Assembly: GCA_003478935.1 (NCBI GenBank)
Contig: QUFP01000019.1
Span: 1-64,000, forward strand
Reading direction: 5' to 3'
DNA from: Firmicutes bacterium AF25-13AC
GTDB lineage: Bacteria > Bacillota > Clostridia > Lachnospirales > Lachnospiraceae
Length of the DNA: 64,000 bases
Shown here: positions 47,825 to 57,348 of the stretch, piece by piece
Layout: every line of letters begins with the position of its first letter
Numbering within the stretch: the stretch's first letter is position 1
The notes under the pieces: model-generated
What the model was told of the DNA's origin: nothing
Seen by the model: only the letters and a program-made list of their open reading frames with translations
Databases searched by the model: none
Program-made: the position numbers and the translations under genes

Positions 47825-47840
47825 GTTAGTTTATACTAAC
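47825..47840. promoter_or_regulatory. Operator copy 3 with a plus-strand TATACT
   Basis: GTTAGTTTATACTAAC. It contains TATACT (47832-47837) in the direction of the FMN_bind gene; the matching -35 is weak. Confidence 0.55.
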
Positions 47841-48021
47841 TTCATGTCTTTTTTTCGTCTTTTTTGCGCTTCCTGTTTGCTTGTGATGTATTTTTTCTTA
47901 TGTTACACTACATTTATGATACAAATGTCAAAAGATCTTAAAGCCAATGCAAACTCGATTACAAGATATTTTTGATCTCTTGACCATATAACATCTCATA
48001 CACGGAGGTAATCAAATATCT

Positions 48022-49134
48022 ATGTTATTTATTTTTTCACTGATCATCGCATCAATCTTTGCACTGACTGCAAAATCAACGATCAAACGTCATCCGTATC
48101 CCTGGTACATAGGTGCACTTGTGCTTACACTTTTTATATCACTATTTCCTTTTTCAAGGAATCTGCCAGAGGCTGTCACTTTCCTTCTTGATCTATTTCG
48201 CCGCGGTGCCCTTTCATGCGCACTCTGGTGTATTGTCATGTGGACAGGCGCCTTCTCTAACGGTTCTTGGCTGATTAAGCGACTTATGCCAGTGCGCGGT
48301 GAGCTTTCCATCTTTGCCGCAATGCTGACGCTTGGTCACAACATTGGCTATGGAAGAACTTATTTCGTGCGTTTCTTTACCAATGCATCCGCACTTCCTG
48401 CCAATCAATTAGCTGCCTGCATCATTACAATTATTCTTCTTATCATTATGATTTTGCTTACTATCCTTTCTTTTCCAAAGATTCGTAAGCGTATGAAAGC
48501 AAAAAAGTGGAAGCAGATCCAGCGCTTTGCTTATCTATTTTACGCGCTGCTCTACCTCCACATTATGCTATTATTTATTCCGCTTGCCAAAGATGGCAAG
48601 GATGGCTACTATTTTTCTGTAATTGTTTACACGGCAATTTTCCTTGGATATGCAATCTGTCGAATACGCAAATGGTATTTCTTAAAGAAAAAACCAGAAC
48701 ACCGCCGTGAATTTACATCCATTTGCTTTGGCGTATTTCTTGCTGTTATGGTTATTATCTGTGCTGTTTCAAGCCCAAATGATACTATAGCTGATGGCAA
48801 TTCAAATACAGAAATTGCTGAAAATACAACTATCGAATCTGAGCCTATTTCAAAAGAAGATTCTCAGTCTTTTGATGACACTGCTCTCACCGATGGCGTT
48901 TATGAGGGAAAAGCCTACGGATATGATGGCGCTGTAAAGGCAACAGTCACAATCAAGGACGGCAAAATCACTGATATCTCCTGCAGCAGCGCCGAGAGCG
49001 ACCTGTGGTACTTCGATAAATGCAAAGACAAGGTTGTTTCTGAAATTCTTGAAGCACAAAATACCGATGTTGATGCAGTTTCCGGTGCAACCTACAGCTC
49101 AAATGGAATCAAAAAAGCTGTGCTTGATGCATAA
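48022..49134 (+). CDS. Ferric reductase-like membrane protein with FMN_bind domain
   Basis: A 370-residue protein. Six or so membrane segments (about residues 1-250) resemble a ferric-reductase-like domain with candidate haem ligands His 106 (LTLGHNIGYG) and His 180 (LYLHIMLL). A flexible linker follows, then an FMN_bind domain (about 290-370) with the flavinylation motif DAVSGATYSS (Thr 357). ApbE next door should attach FMN there. The domain order predicts electron flow from the membrane to a surface flavin. GGAGG lies upstream, 13 nt from ATG, a long spacing. It is the divergent partner of the Tp47 gene. Confidence 0.82.
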   Translation: MLFIFSLIIASIFALTAKSTIKRHPYPWYIGALVLTLFISLFPFSRNLPEAVTFLLDLFRRGALSCALWCIVMWTGAFSNGSWLIKRLMPVRGELSIFAAMLTLGHNIGYGRTYFVRFFTNASALPANQLAACIITIILLIIMILLTILSFPKIRKRMKAKKWKQIQRFAYLFYALLYLHIMLLFIPLAKDGKDGYYFSVIVYTAIFLGYAICRIRKWYFLKKKPEHRREFTSICFGVFLAVMVIICAVSSPNDTIADGNSNTEIAENTTIESEPISKEDSQSFDDTALTDGVYEGKAYGYDGAVKATVTIKDGKITDISCSSAESDLWYFDKCKDKVVSEILEAQNTDVDAVSGATYSSNGIKKAVLDA

Positions 49135-49196
49135 AACAGGCTGGATTCCCAACAAACTAATTAGGCGCATAAAGTAAATCAAAATAATAATAATAA

Positions 49197-49236
49197 TGGG
49201 GCAAGAATTAAAAAAATTCTCTGCCCCACTGTTTTT
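49197..49236. terminator. Bidirectional terminator between FMN_bind gene and metY
   Basis: TGGGGCA (49197-49203) pairs with TGCCCCA (49222-49228), extended by gaatt/aattc inside; T-rich tracts lie on both sides. Confidence 0.8.
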
Positions 49237-49241
49237 ATTGC

Positions 49242-50528
49242 TTATTCAATTGCTGCCAATGCCTGTGCCAGATCTGCAATCAAATCTTTCTTATCTTCCA
49301 GTCCGCAAGAAATACGAACCAGTCCTGCCGGAACACCAGCTGCTGCTAACTGCTCGTCATTCATCTGGCGATGTGTGGATGTTGCTGGGTTTAAGCAGCA
49401 AGTACGTGCATCTGCAACATGTGTCTCGATTGCTGCAAGCTTTAAGTGCTTCATAAATGTCTCTGCTGCTGCACGGCCACCCTTTAACTCAAATGAAACG
49501 ACACCGCATCCTCCATTTGGAAGATACTTCTTTGCGCGCTCATAGTACTTGTCTGTAGGTAGTCCCGGATAATTTACATAAGCAACCTGCGGCTGTGCCT
49601 GTAAAAACTCTGCTACGGCCTGTCCATTTTCAACATGACGCGGCATTCTTACGTGAAGTGACTCCAGACCAAGATTTAAGATAAATGCATTCTGTGGAGA
49701 CTGGATACATCCAAGGTCACGCATCAGCTGAGATGTACACTTTGTGATGAAAGCACCACCCATGCCAAACTTCTCTGCATATGTAACTCCATGATAAGAT
49801 TCATCAGGTGTACACAGACCTGGGAATTTGTCTGCATGAGCCATCCAGTCAAAATGACCGCCATCTACAATTGCACCGCCAAGTGCCGCACCATGTCCAT
49901 CCATATATTTTGTTGTGGAATGTGTTACGATATCTGCACCCCACTCGATTGGACGGCAGTTTACCGGAGTCGGGAATGTGTTATCCACAATTAACGGAAC
50001 GCCATGTGCATGAGCGGCCTTTGCAAACTTTTCAATATCAAGAACTGTCAGTGCCGGATTTGCGATAGTCTCACCAAATACAGCTCTGGTATCTTCTGTA
50101 AATGCTGCATTTAATTCTTCCTCTGTACAATCAGGAGAAACAAAAGTAGCACGAATACCCATCTTTGCCAGTGTTACAGCAATCAGGTTATAAGTTCCGC
50201 CATAAATAGATGAAGAAGCTACGATATGACTGCCGCACTCACAAATATTAAACAGAGCAAAAAAGTTTGCTGCCTGTCCTGATGAAGTCAGCATTGCTGC
50301 TGCACCGCCTTCAAGTTCTGCAATCTTTGCTGCAGCATAGTCATTTGTTGGGTTCTGTAAACGGCTGTAAAAATAACCGGATGCTTCCAAATCAAATAAC
50401 TTTCCCATGTCTTCACTTGTATCATACTTAAATGTCGTAGACTGGATAATCGGAATCTGACGCGGTTCTCCATTTCCCGGCGTATAGCCTGCCTGCACAC
50501 ATTTGGTATTTAACGTATAATCACTCAC
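49242..50528 (-). CDS. metY: O-acetylhomoserine sulfhydrylase
   Basis: A PLP enzyme of the Cys/Met metabolism family that makes homocysteine from O-acetylhomoserine and sulfide. The N-terminal TKCVQAGYTPGNGEPRQIPIIQST, the SSGQAANFFAL segment and the PLP Lys in THSTTKYMDGHGAALGG are characteristic. I prefer GTG 50528, 8 nt after GGAGG; the ATG at 50543 overlaps that ribosome site. At 428 residues it fits MetY. A perfect half-site palindrome lies over its probable -35 region. It supplies methionine for the SAM made by metK. Confidence 0.93.
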   Translation of the reverse strand: MSDYTLNTKCVQAGYTPGNGEPRQIPIIQSTTFKYDTSEDMGKLFDLEASGYFYSRLQNPTNDYAAAKIAELEGGAAAMLTSSGQAANFFALFNICECGSHIVASSSIYGGTYNLIAVTLAKMGIRATFVSPDCTEEELNAAFTEDTRAVFGETIANPALTVLDIEKFAKAAHAHGVPLIVDNTFPTPVNCRPIEWGADIVTHSTTKYMDGHGAALGGAIVDGGHFDWMAHADKFPGLCTPDESYHGVTYAEKFGMGGAFITKCTSQLMRDLGCIQSPQNAFILNLGLESLHVRMPRHVENGQAVAEFLQAQPQVAYVNYPGLPTDKYYERAKKYLPNGGCGVVSFELKGGRAAAETFMKHLKLAAIETHVADARTCCLNPATSTHRQMNDEQLAAAGVPAGLVRISCGLEDKKDLIADLAQALAAIE

Positions 50529-50570
50529 TGTTTTGCCCTCCATATATTGTCATTTTTTTCAACTGTCCCT

Positions 50571-50601
50571 ATAATACCATATATGACTAGAAAATTCTAG
50601 T
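50571..50601 (-). promoter_or_regulatory. metY promoter with palindromic operator
   Basis: On the minus strand TATTAT (50571-50576) is the -10, and TAGAAT (50594-50599) the -35, 17 nt apart. The palindrome ACTAGAA-N2-TTCTAGT (50586-50601) covers the -35, suggesting repression. Confidence 0.5.
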
Positions 50602-50615
50602 ATTATCTGTAGGAT

Positions 50616-51092
50616 TCATCCCAACATATCTCTAAACCAAGCATCCTCCAACATATTATAAACATGCTCATTTGGTGTGCCTGCCCAAAGCTTATCTGCC
50701 GAAAAATATGTTTGATTGCTCTTTCCCATCATTTTTTTCGCAAATGCTCCTATTGCACGCGATCTTGACTGTCCGGCATAGCAGTGAATTAACAGCGTAT
50801 CTACATCCATATGACTGCGAATAAATGCGATAACAGAATCTGCCATATTTTCATCAAACAATACAGCACCTTTTGTTTCCTTCACCACATCATCAAAATA
50901 TAAAGTAAGAACACCTTTACAAAATTTATTTTCTGCAAAGGTGACACCAAAACCACCCGTGTGAGTATCCTGAATTGAAATGACTGCATATGTATCTTTT
51001 CTTTTTGCGTCCTCCTCACATCCTGCCGGATAATAATGATCCATCACAAAATCAAAAGCTTCATTTAATGACTTAACTAATATTCGTCTCAT
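50616..51092 (-). CDS. Dual-specificity-type phosphatase-like protein (CX5R)
   Basis: A 158-residue cytosolic protein with the CX5R signature HCYAGQSRSRA (Cys 104, Arg 110) typical of protein tyrosine and dual-specificity phosphatases. The general acid is not obvious. The ATG at 51092 follows GGGAGGAG. It is 33 bp after the GH2 gene on the same strand and may be cotranscribed with it. Its substrate is unknown. Confidence 0.75.
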   Translation of the reverse strand: MRRILVKSLNEAFDFVMDHYYPAGCEEDAKRKDTYAVISIQDTHTGGFGVTFAENKFCKGVLTLYFDDVVKETKGAVLFDENMADSVIAFIRSHMDVDTLLIHCYAGQSRSRAIGAFAKKMMGKSNQTYFSADKLWAGTPNEHVYNMLEDAWFRDMLG

Positions 51093-51125
51093 ATGCACTC
51101 CTCCCAAAAATCACCTAGTCTAATG

Positions 51126-53981
51126 TTAGATACTTACTAACGTCTCCCACTCTATGCTCTGCTTTGGTGCAAATGTCTCTAAATCCAGATACTTATAAAT
51201 TGATCTAAGAAGCGCTTTTCCTTCTGGATACTGCTGCAAATCCTGAAGCCCAAGTGTGGAATAGAGAAGTTTTCCATTTCCGACGCGGCACTCAAACAGC
51301 TGCGCCATTGGTCTTAAAAATGCATAGCTGTCCATTTCTGTAATAATAGCGTCAAATGGCTGTTTTACTGTATCTGGCAGTATAACAGCTCTTTGATTTG
51401 CCATTGGCCACCACTGCCAATTTGTATGGCTCTCAGTTGGAAACTCCTTAAACAATGGATGATCTTTTTGAATCAGCTGTCCCATCGCACCTTCCTGTCT
51501 TCCAAACGTTCCAACTGACCAGAAATCTGTTGAGAATTGAGCACGAATTGAATTATGGAAGGAACTTTCCTCTGACTTTGGCGAATAATACACTATACCG
51601 CCGTTATCAAGCACCTTCTTTGCCTGCAAATCCAACTTAGTTGTCTCATAAACGCTTTCTGGGCATTTGGGCAGCTCACTCTTATAAATCCAAATCGGAT
51701 ATGAATTAACTGCATCTGCAATCTTAACAGTAAGATCACAGCGAACTGGTGCTGTAATTTTATTATTCAGTTCAATCTTTAATGTTCCAGCTTTGCTAAG
51801 TGTTCCCTTTGGGCATGAAACAGCGCTCATATGACCACTCTTTACAGCGACCTTTCTCACACTATCTAATTCTTCATTCGGCATATATGCCCACAATGTC
51901 CACTCCAGATCTCCAGCACAGTCTGTCTTTCCATAATTGGCTATCTGCACATCTGCACAAAGTGTCTCACCCTCTTCATAAGTATACTTTTCAAGACCAA
52001 CTAATACAAGCTGTTCTTTAAAGAAAGCTCTAAATTTTTCTGGTTTTGCAAAATCAAATGGCTTTGGCTCTAAATGTGAATCAAGCATTCCCACAAGAGC
52101 AGTTCCCTGTCCTGGAAAATCCTGCAGTCCAAGAAGTGAAATACCCGACAGATCTTTTGTGCGCATCGCAGCTTCGATCTCCTCTCGGTAACAAAGCCTT
52201 GATAGTTCTCCAGTTGCCTCAACATACTTCTTCCAAACAGGCTCTAATCCCTTTTCGCGAACCATACGCTGAATACGTCTATAATTTGCCGGATCAGAAA
52301 TTCCCTTAAAATGTGCAAGCTCATCAAAATCAGGAAGCACTTCAAACTGACCAACTTCAAAGCTAAACACTGGCTTTTTATACTGCTCTCTAATCTTTCT
52401 TAAGGTTTCATCAAAGTTTGTCTTCGCATTTGGATACTGATTGTTGATGTAGCCCTTAATGTTAACCTTTGCCAGCTTTCCATTTGCCTTTTCATAAGCA
52501 TCAACTTTGGCTGCTTCCTCTGGTGTCTCTGGATTTCCTGCAAGCGTTCCTCTTATTCTGTAATTATAAAAGCTTTGTGATGCATAGAAATCACTCTCTT
52601 CATCGCATCCTTCATTTCCATAATGCGCATTTGACGCATTAGCATAAAGTCTTGTCGGATCCTGTTTTTTTGCATCCTGCAGCATCTTATGCATTCTGCT
52701 TGTGCCAAGCGCTCCGCAATGAAGCTCATTTCCAAATGTCAGCATGACAAAAGATGGATGATTGGCAAGTGCTTTTATAATTTGGCGCAGTTCCTTTTGA
52801 TAATACGAGAAACTTTCATCAAATTCAAATGCATGCTTTGGATCCCAGTGTGAAAGCTCTGGCTGCATCAAAATGCCCATCTCATCAGCTGCAAAAAATG
52901 CTGCCTCTGGCGGACAATGCGAATGAAAACGCACCATATTGATGCCATAATCTTTATATGTCTGTAAAATATTCTTCCACGCTTCCTTTTCCATTGGAAT
53001 ATAGCCTGTCTCTGGAAATTCTGCACAGTTTGCCTCACTTCGAAGGAAAATTCTTCTGCCGTTTAATGACAGATGACCATATCCATCATCACCAAATGTG
53101 CGAATGCCAAAGCTAACAGTCTTTTCATCTTCTTTTTGATTTATTTCACTTTCAGATGACTGCAAATCATTTTTATATAGTGCAGCTGTCAGTTCATATA
53201 ACTTTCCATCATATTCATCCCAGTTTGCTGCTGACGATGAAATAAGTAAATCCTCTGCCACAATTGTTTTTCTGGAATTTGAAGTCATTACACTAATTTT
53301 TTGCTCATAGTCCTGCAAAAGTACACTGCTTTTTAAAACAAGCACGCCTTCAAATGGTTCATCATATGTATCAAGATCTATCTCTGCGCGAAGCTTTCCT
53401 CCATCCTTAGGGTACACGCGCACCTGCGATAAAAATGACTTATTTTCCTCCCGAAGACGAATATAACCAAGAAGTCCATTCCAATTTGTCTGTGTCTCAT
53501 CTGTTGCTGCCGATGAATAGACAATAGCATCGTGCGGCAGACCTGGATAACTGTTATCTGACTCAATGCGAAGTCTATGAATGCCTTCATGACCAGTAAG
53601 TTCAAATACATGCGGTGTGCTTATTGTCTGTTCCTCGTATGATGATATTTCCTCGCCGTCTAAATAAACACGCACACATCTGGCTCGCTCAATCTCAAAG
53701 AAAGTGCGGCATTTATCTGCTGGCGCAATCGTAATTTCCTGCTCAAAATATGCCGGGCCTTCATACGTATGCTTTCTTGTAAATCGTGTTGCTATCACAT
53801 CATCATCAAAACTCTGCGCAGTTGTCTCATCTGGATGACATGAGTTGTCGAGCCGATCTTCATGACCGACTCCAAACTCATCAAGTGTTCCTGGCAGATA
53901 TACCATTTTATTTAGAGAAGTTTCCTTCTCTCCCGGCAGCATAAGCTGCCAGGGTTTGGTTGTTAAATCTACTAGTCTCAT
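51126..53981 (-). CDS. Glycoside hydrolase family 2 protein
   Basis: A 951-residue enzyme of the beta-galactosidase/glucuronidase/mannosidase clan. The order is an N-terminal sugar-binding jelly roll (about 60-190), an Ig-like domain (about 195-300), a TIM barrel with acid/base Glu 419 in TFGNELHCG and likely nucleophile Glu 542 in VFSFEVGQFE, then C-terminal beta domains. No signal peptide is seen, so it is cytosolic. It follows the DUF5107 gene by 26 bp. Specificity (galactoside or uronide) cannot be set from the sequence. Confidence 0.85.
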   Translation of the reverse strand: MRLVDLTTKPWQLMLPGEKETSLNKMVYLPGTLDEFGVGHEDRLDNSCHPDETTAQSFDDDVIATRFTRKHTYEGPAYFEQEITIAPADKCRTFFEIERARCVRVYLDGEEISSYEEQTISTPHVFELTGHEGIHRLRIESDNSYPGLPHDAIVYSSAATDETQTNWNGLLGYIRLREENKSFLSQVRVYPKDGGKLRAEIDLDTYDEPFEGVLVLKSSVLLQDYEQKISVMTSNSRKTIVAEDLLISSSAANWDEYDGKLYELTAALYKNDLQSSESEINQKEDEKTVSFGIRTFGDDGYGHLSLNGRRIFLRSEANCAEFPETGYIPMEKEAWKNILQTYKDYGINMVRFHSHCPPEAAFFAADEMGILMQPELSHWDPKHAFEFDESFSYYQKELRQIIKALANHPSFVMLTFGNELHCGALGTSRMHKMLQDAKKQDPTRLYANASNAHYGNEGCDEESDFYASQSFYNYRIRGTLAGNPETPEEAAKVDAYEKANGKLAKVNIKGYINNQYPNAKTNFDETLRKIREQYKKPVFSFEVGQFEVLPDFDELAHFKGISDPANYRRIQRMVREKGLEPVWKKYVEATGELSRLCYREEIEAAMRTKDLSGISLLGLQDFPGQGTALVGMLDSHLEPKPFDFAKPEKFRAFFKEQLVLVGLEKYTYEEGETLCADVQIANYGKTDCAGDLEWTLWAYMPNEELDSVRKVAVKSGHMSAVSCPKGTLSKAGTLKIELNNKITAPVRCDLTVKIADAVNSYPIWIYKSELPKCPESVYETTKLDLQAKKVLDNGGIVYYSPKSEESSFHNSIRAQFSTDFWSVGTFGRQEGAMGQLIQKDHPLFKEFPTESHTNWQWWPMANQRAVILPDTVKQPFDAIITEMDSYAFLRPMAQLFECRVGNGKLLYSTLGLQDLQQYPEGKALLRSIYKYLDLETFAPKQSIEWETLVSI

Positions 53982-54007
53982 GATTTTCCTCGCTTTTTGC
54001 TTAACAT

Positions 54008-57000
54008 TTATTGTTTCTGATATAGTGTTGCCATCATATGAGACGGCTCTATTTCAAGCGCCTCATTTAAAAATTCTGCTGCCTTTTCGCGGTTTTGCAA
54101 TCCAATATTTCCAAGTGCCATAAGATAACAGCAGTGTGCACGATTTTTCTTTGTGTAATCCTCATCAAAAATCAGAAAATCTGGAAGTGATACAGCAAAA
54201 TATTCAATCTTGCCCTCATCATTTAAATGCTGCTCACCGTAATCAATCAGACGATAAAAACGTGATTTTGCCTCTCTTGTTTTTCCTAATTTTTCAAATG
54301 CAAGTCCCTGATAGAGAATCATATCAGCCGGCTGATCATTATAGTACATAGCACCCGCTGGTTCATCTGTTCCAATCGTCGCAGTCTCAAAACATGTTTT
54401 TGCTTCATCATGTTTTCCCTGTGCTTCAAGCGCAAGTCCAAGATGATAAAACAGATGATTATCCTTTGTTCCCTCTAGCTTGCCTTCTCCAAGATTTTCT
54501 GGATATACAAGTGCTTTTTTAAGCAACTTCTCTGCCTGTTCATATTTTTCTGATGCCAAGCACTGTTTTGCCATCTCGAGTAAGGAAATAGTATACTGCG
54601 TTGTAATCTTTCCTTCGCCGCCCTCCCACGGATGGAAACGGCGTCCCATAATGCAGCGATAAGCACGTTCATACTCTCCGCACATATTCATAAGAGTAAT
54701 ATATTCAATATACAAATCATCGCGGCTCTCTGCAAGAGATGGATCTTCATCATATTTTGCTAAACGTTCTTTGAAGCTATATCCAAGCTTTTTGTACAGC
54801 TGATCTAATTCAAGGAAAATACGGGCATCCTTGCGGTTTAATGAAAATGCTTTCTCTAGCTCACGCTTAGCTGCCTTAGAATCACCCATCTTGTTGTAAT
54901 AAGCCAGCGCAAGGTTTCTATGAACAATTGAAAATGTGTCATCTGCCTTCTCTGACATTTCCCACAATTCAACAGATTTCTTCCACTGTAATTTATCATA
55001 GAAAAGATTGCCCAAGTAATAAGGCGCCTTCTTTTTGCAGCCATTTTCAATCGCAAATGTAAGTACAGCAATATCATCAAGCTTATTCGGGAAGCAATAA
55101 TCGAAAGCACAGCTTTCTGCCTTCTCAAGTGACTTCTTTGCTGCCTCATCTTCACCCATTTTTTCTTCATAATAAGCTGCATAATAATACAGCATCGGAT
55201 ATTTCTTTGTGCACTGCTTTAAAACTAAAACAGCGTCCTCATATGCGCCCCACTGCGCAAAATCTCTTGCTGTCATCAAATAATTTTCCTGGAAATTACG
55301 CATCAGTCCATTCAAGTCATCAAGCATTTTCTGCTTCTTTTCTGAATCATTCTCTGCCTTTATTACCTCAAAACCAGATACAAAATCAAATGGATCAAGT
55401 TCTAAATTATCCTTGATCATACGAGCTGCAGCCTTTTCTTTTCCAAGCTTTGCAAGAAGCCATGCACGTAATCCTCTCGCCTTAATATTATGCGCATTCT
55501 TAACAAGTGAGCGATCAATGTGCTCAAGCGCAGTTTCAAATTGACCTTTCTTTGCCGCAAGCGCTGCCATATAATAGAATGACATTTCCTGCTGTTCATT
55601 GCTCCATGCTGCCTTATAAAAAGCATCATAAGCCTCATCTTCTCTTCCAAGGTAACACAAATCAAGTCCCAACAGATAATATGCTTCGCTGTTGTATGGA
55701 TTAGGATTCTTCCAGGTCAGGCGCTTAATAGCTGTTCTAAAATAAGGTTCTGCCTCCTTAAATAAGCCTCTTCTCATCAAGAGCATACCATATGCATTGT
55801 TAATGCGAATATCATCTGGATCACGCTTTAATCCCTCTAAATAATAAGGATCAGGTCTCCATGTTGCATGACGGTACTGTTCAATATGCTGTCCCGTTAA
55901 ATACAGTTCCTCATTTGTCATGATCTTTGACGGTTCATCTGCTGCCTTTGCCGGATCTGGAAGCTTTGGAATTTCTTCCTTCTCTGGCTGGTATGCAATT
56001 AAGCTTCTGCCATCTGCACAAACTTCAACTTTCAGATCTTCTTCCTGCGTATCATCTGGCAGTACTACACTCTTTTCAAAAATGTCAACAGGAGAAATCA
56101 TTGCGCTCTCATCACACAGCACGCCGTCTTTTCCTGTCAGAATAATTCTTGCTTTTTCATATACAGCTGTTGCATAGACAATAATCTTTGCAGTCTTCTT
56201 TCCAGTTGCTGCATCATTTGCTGCCGAGAGTGAAACAGCAGCTTCCTTTGATGCGTTCTTTACCTGTCCAACTTCCTTGTATGGCATAAAATACTGTGTA
56301 AATGTTTTCTCCTCAAACGGCTTTAACCATGTAAAGTCAGGCTGATTATCTGTAAACATACCTGTCATCAGCTCTACATATGGACCATCCTCATCAGTCA
56401 GATTGCGATCCCATGCCTTTCCAAAATCACCGCAGCCCCAGGTCCACTGCTTCTTTCCCGGTGAAACATGATGATCTGCCACATGCAAAATACCAGCATG
56501 CTTTCCATAGTCGTATCCTCCGACAAAATCATACTTTGACTTTTCTGCCATGTAAGAAGTCGGGACTGGAATATTCTTGTAACGTGAAATATCTACGCCT
56601 TCGCTGTAATCCTTCTTATAATAAACACCCGTCGCAATTGGGAAACGAGAAACATCTCTCTTTCCATGATCCATAACAGCGTGAACATCTGGCGGGAAAA
56701 TGGACTGTGTGTTGTCATTAACAGGAACTGCTGGATTTGCCCACCAAAGAAATGTCTGCGGAAGTGATGTGCGGTTATACAACTGTCCCTTGATTTCAAT
56801 ATAAGCTTTTCCCGGGTATACACTAATTCTCATAAGTCCCTTTGTTCCATACATCTGATCCACGTCATGACATAAAACAGAAACGCTTCCATCCTCATTT
56901 TCCTGAATTTCATAATCAACTGGAAGAAATGTTGTCGGACGATGATGCTGCGGCCAGTTAAATTCAATACCTCCTGAAATCCACGGTCCCGTCAAACCAA

Positions 57001-57310
57001 CAAGTGCCGGCTTGATCACCTGGTTATAGTAAACAAAGTCATAATCATTTGTTTTATCATATGCCCTCTGGATTCGTCCGCCAAGCTCTGGAAGAACCAT
57101 AACCCTAATGTACTCATTTTCCAGCCATACTGCCGTATATTCCTTATCCTTCTTCTCATCACTTATTTTTTCAATCGTCGGATACGGGTATACCTTTCCG
57201 CAGCTTCCCTGATACACACGTTTTTCCAGAAAAATCGGATTCTTCTCCGCCTCTCCAATCTCATATGTAGGAATCATGACTTTTTCTGCCCATACACTTG
57301 CCTTTTGCAT
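54008..57310 (-). CDS. DUF5107 domain protein with TPR repeats
   Basis: An 1100-residue cytosolic protein. The first part (about 1-330) is DUF5107, which has a galactose-mutarotase-like fold with LENEYIRVMVLPELGGRIQRAYDKTNDYDFVYYN and GGIEFNWPQHHRPTTF. The rest (about 440-1100) is a long series of TPR-type helical repeats (for example RRGLFKEAEPYFRTAI, KGQFETALEHIDRSL). DUF5107 genes are usually beside glycoside hydrolases, which suggests sugar handling or a scaffold for the GH2 enzyme. The activity is not known. It begins with a good AGGAGG and lies directly divergent from an AraC regulator. Confidence 0.75.
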   Translation of the reverse strand: MQKASVWAEKVMIPTYEIGEAEKNPIFLEKRVYQGSCGKVYPYPTIEKISDEKKDKEYTAVWLENEYIRVMVLPELGGRIQRAYDKTNDYDFVYYNQVIKPALVGLTGPWISGGIEFNWPQHHRPTTFLPVDYEIQENEDGSVSVLCHDVDQMYGTKGLMRISVYPGKAYIEIKGQLYNRTSLPQTFLWWANPAVPVNDNTQSIFPPDVHAVMDHGKRDVSRFPIATGVYYKKDYSEGVDISRYKNIPVPTSYMAEKSKYDFVGGYDYGKHAGILHVADHHVSPGKKQWTWGCGDFGKAWDRNLTDEDGPYVELMTGMFTDNQPDFTWLKPFEEKTFTQYFMPYKEVGQVKNASKEAAVSLSAANDAATGKKTAKIIVYATAVYEKARIILTGKDGVLCDESAMISPVDIFEKSVVLPDDTQEEDLKVEVCADGRSLIAYQPEKEEIPKLPDPAKAADEPSKIMTNEELYLTGQHIEQYRHATWRPDPYYLEGLKRDPDDIRINNAYGMLLMRRGLFKEAEPYFRTAIKRLTWKNPNPYNSEAYYLLGLDLCYLGREDEAYDAFYKAAWSNEQQEMSFYYMAALAAKKGQFETALEHIDRSLVKNAHNIKARGLRAWLLAKLGKEKAAARMIKDNLELDPFDFVSGFEVIKAENDSEKKQKMLDDLNGLMRNFQENYLMTARDFAQWGAYEDAVLVLKQCTKKYPMLYYYAAYYEEKMGEDEAAKKSLEKAESCAFDYCFPNKLDDIAVLTFAIENGCKKKAPYYLGNLFYDKLQWKKSVELWEMSEKADDTFSIVHRNLALAYYNKMGDSKAAKRELEKAFSLNRKDARIFLELDQLYKKLGYSFKERLAKYDEDPSLAESRDDLYIEYITLMNMCGEYERAYRCIMGRRFHPWEGGEGKITTQYTISLLEMAKQCLASEKYEQAEKLLKKALVYPENLGEGKLEGTKDNHLFYHLGLALEAQGKHDEAKTCFETATIGTDEPAGAMYYNDQPADMILYQGLAFEKLGKTREAKSRFYRLIDYGEQHLNDEGKIEYFAVSLPDFLIFDEDYTKKNRAHCCYLMALGNIGLQNREKAAEFLNEALEIEPSHMMATLYQKQ

Positions 57311-57348
57311 AATTGCCTCCTGTTTCGCTATTATTTTCTGTTATTATT

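Larger units (their letters stand above)
47600..48021. promoter_or_regulatory. Divergent control region with three palindromic operators
   Basis: Three copies of GTTAG-N6-CTAAC lie at 47637-47652, 47748-47763 and 47825-47840. The first overlaps a minus-strand -10 (TATACT), with TTGATT 18 nt upstream, for the Tp47 gene. The third contains TATACT in plus orientation. A further plus promoter may be TTGTGA (47881-47886), 17 nt, TACACT (47904-47909). The rest is AT-rich. No gene is seen. A dimeric regulator, metal- or redox-responsive by context, is the likely binder. Confidence 0.6.

Noticed and set aside
47775..47975. Small hydrophobic frame in the divergent control region
   Set aside because: It covers the promoters and operators and has no ribosome site.
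51125..51141. GTTAG-N7-CTAAC near the end of the GH2 gene, similar to the operator set
   Set aside because: Spacing is 7 rather than 6 and it overlaps the last codons of GH2, so chance is more likely.
54856..55665. Long frames inside the DUF5107-TPR gene in other phases
   Set aside because: They carry biased residues without domains and mirror the real TPR codons.
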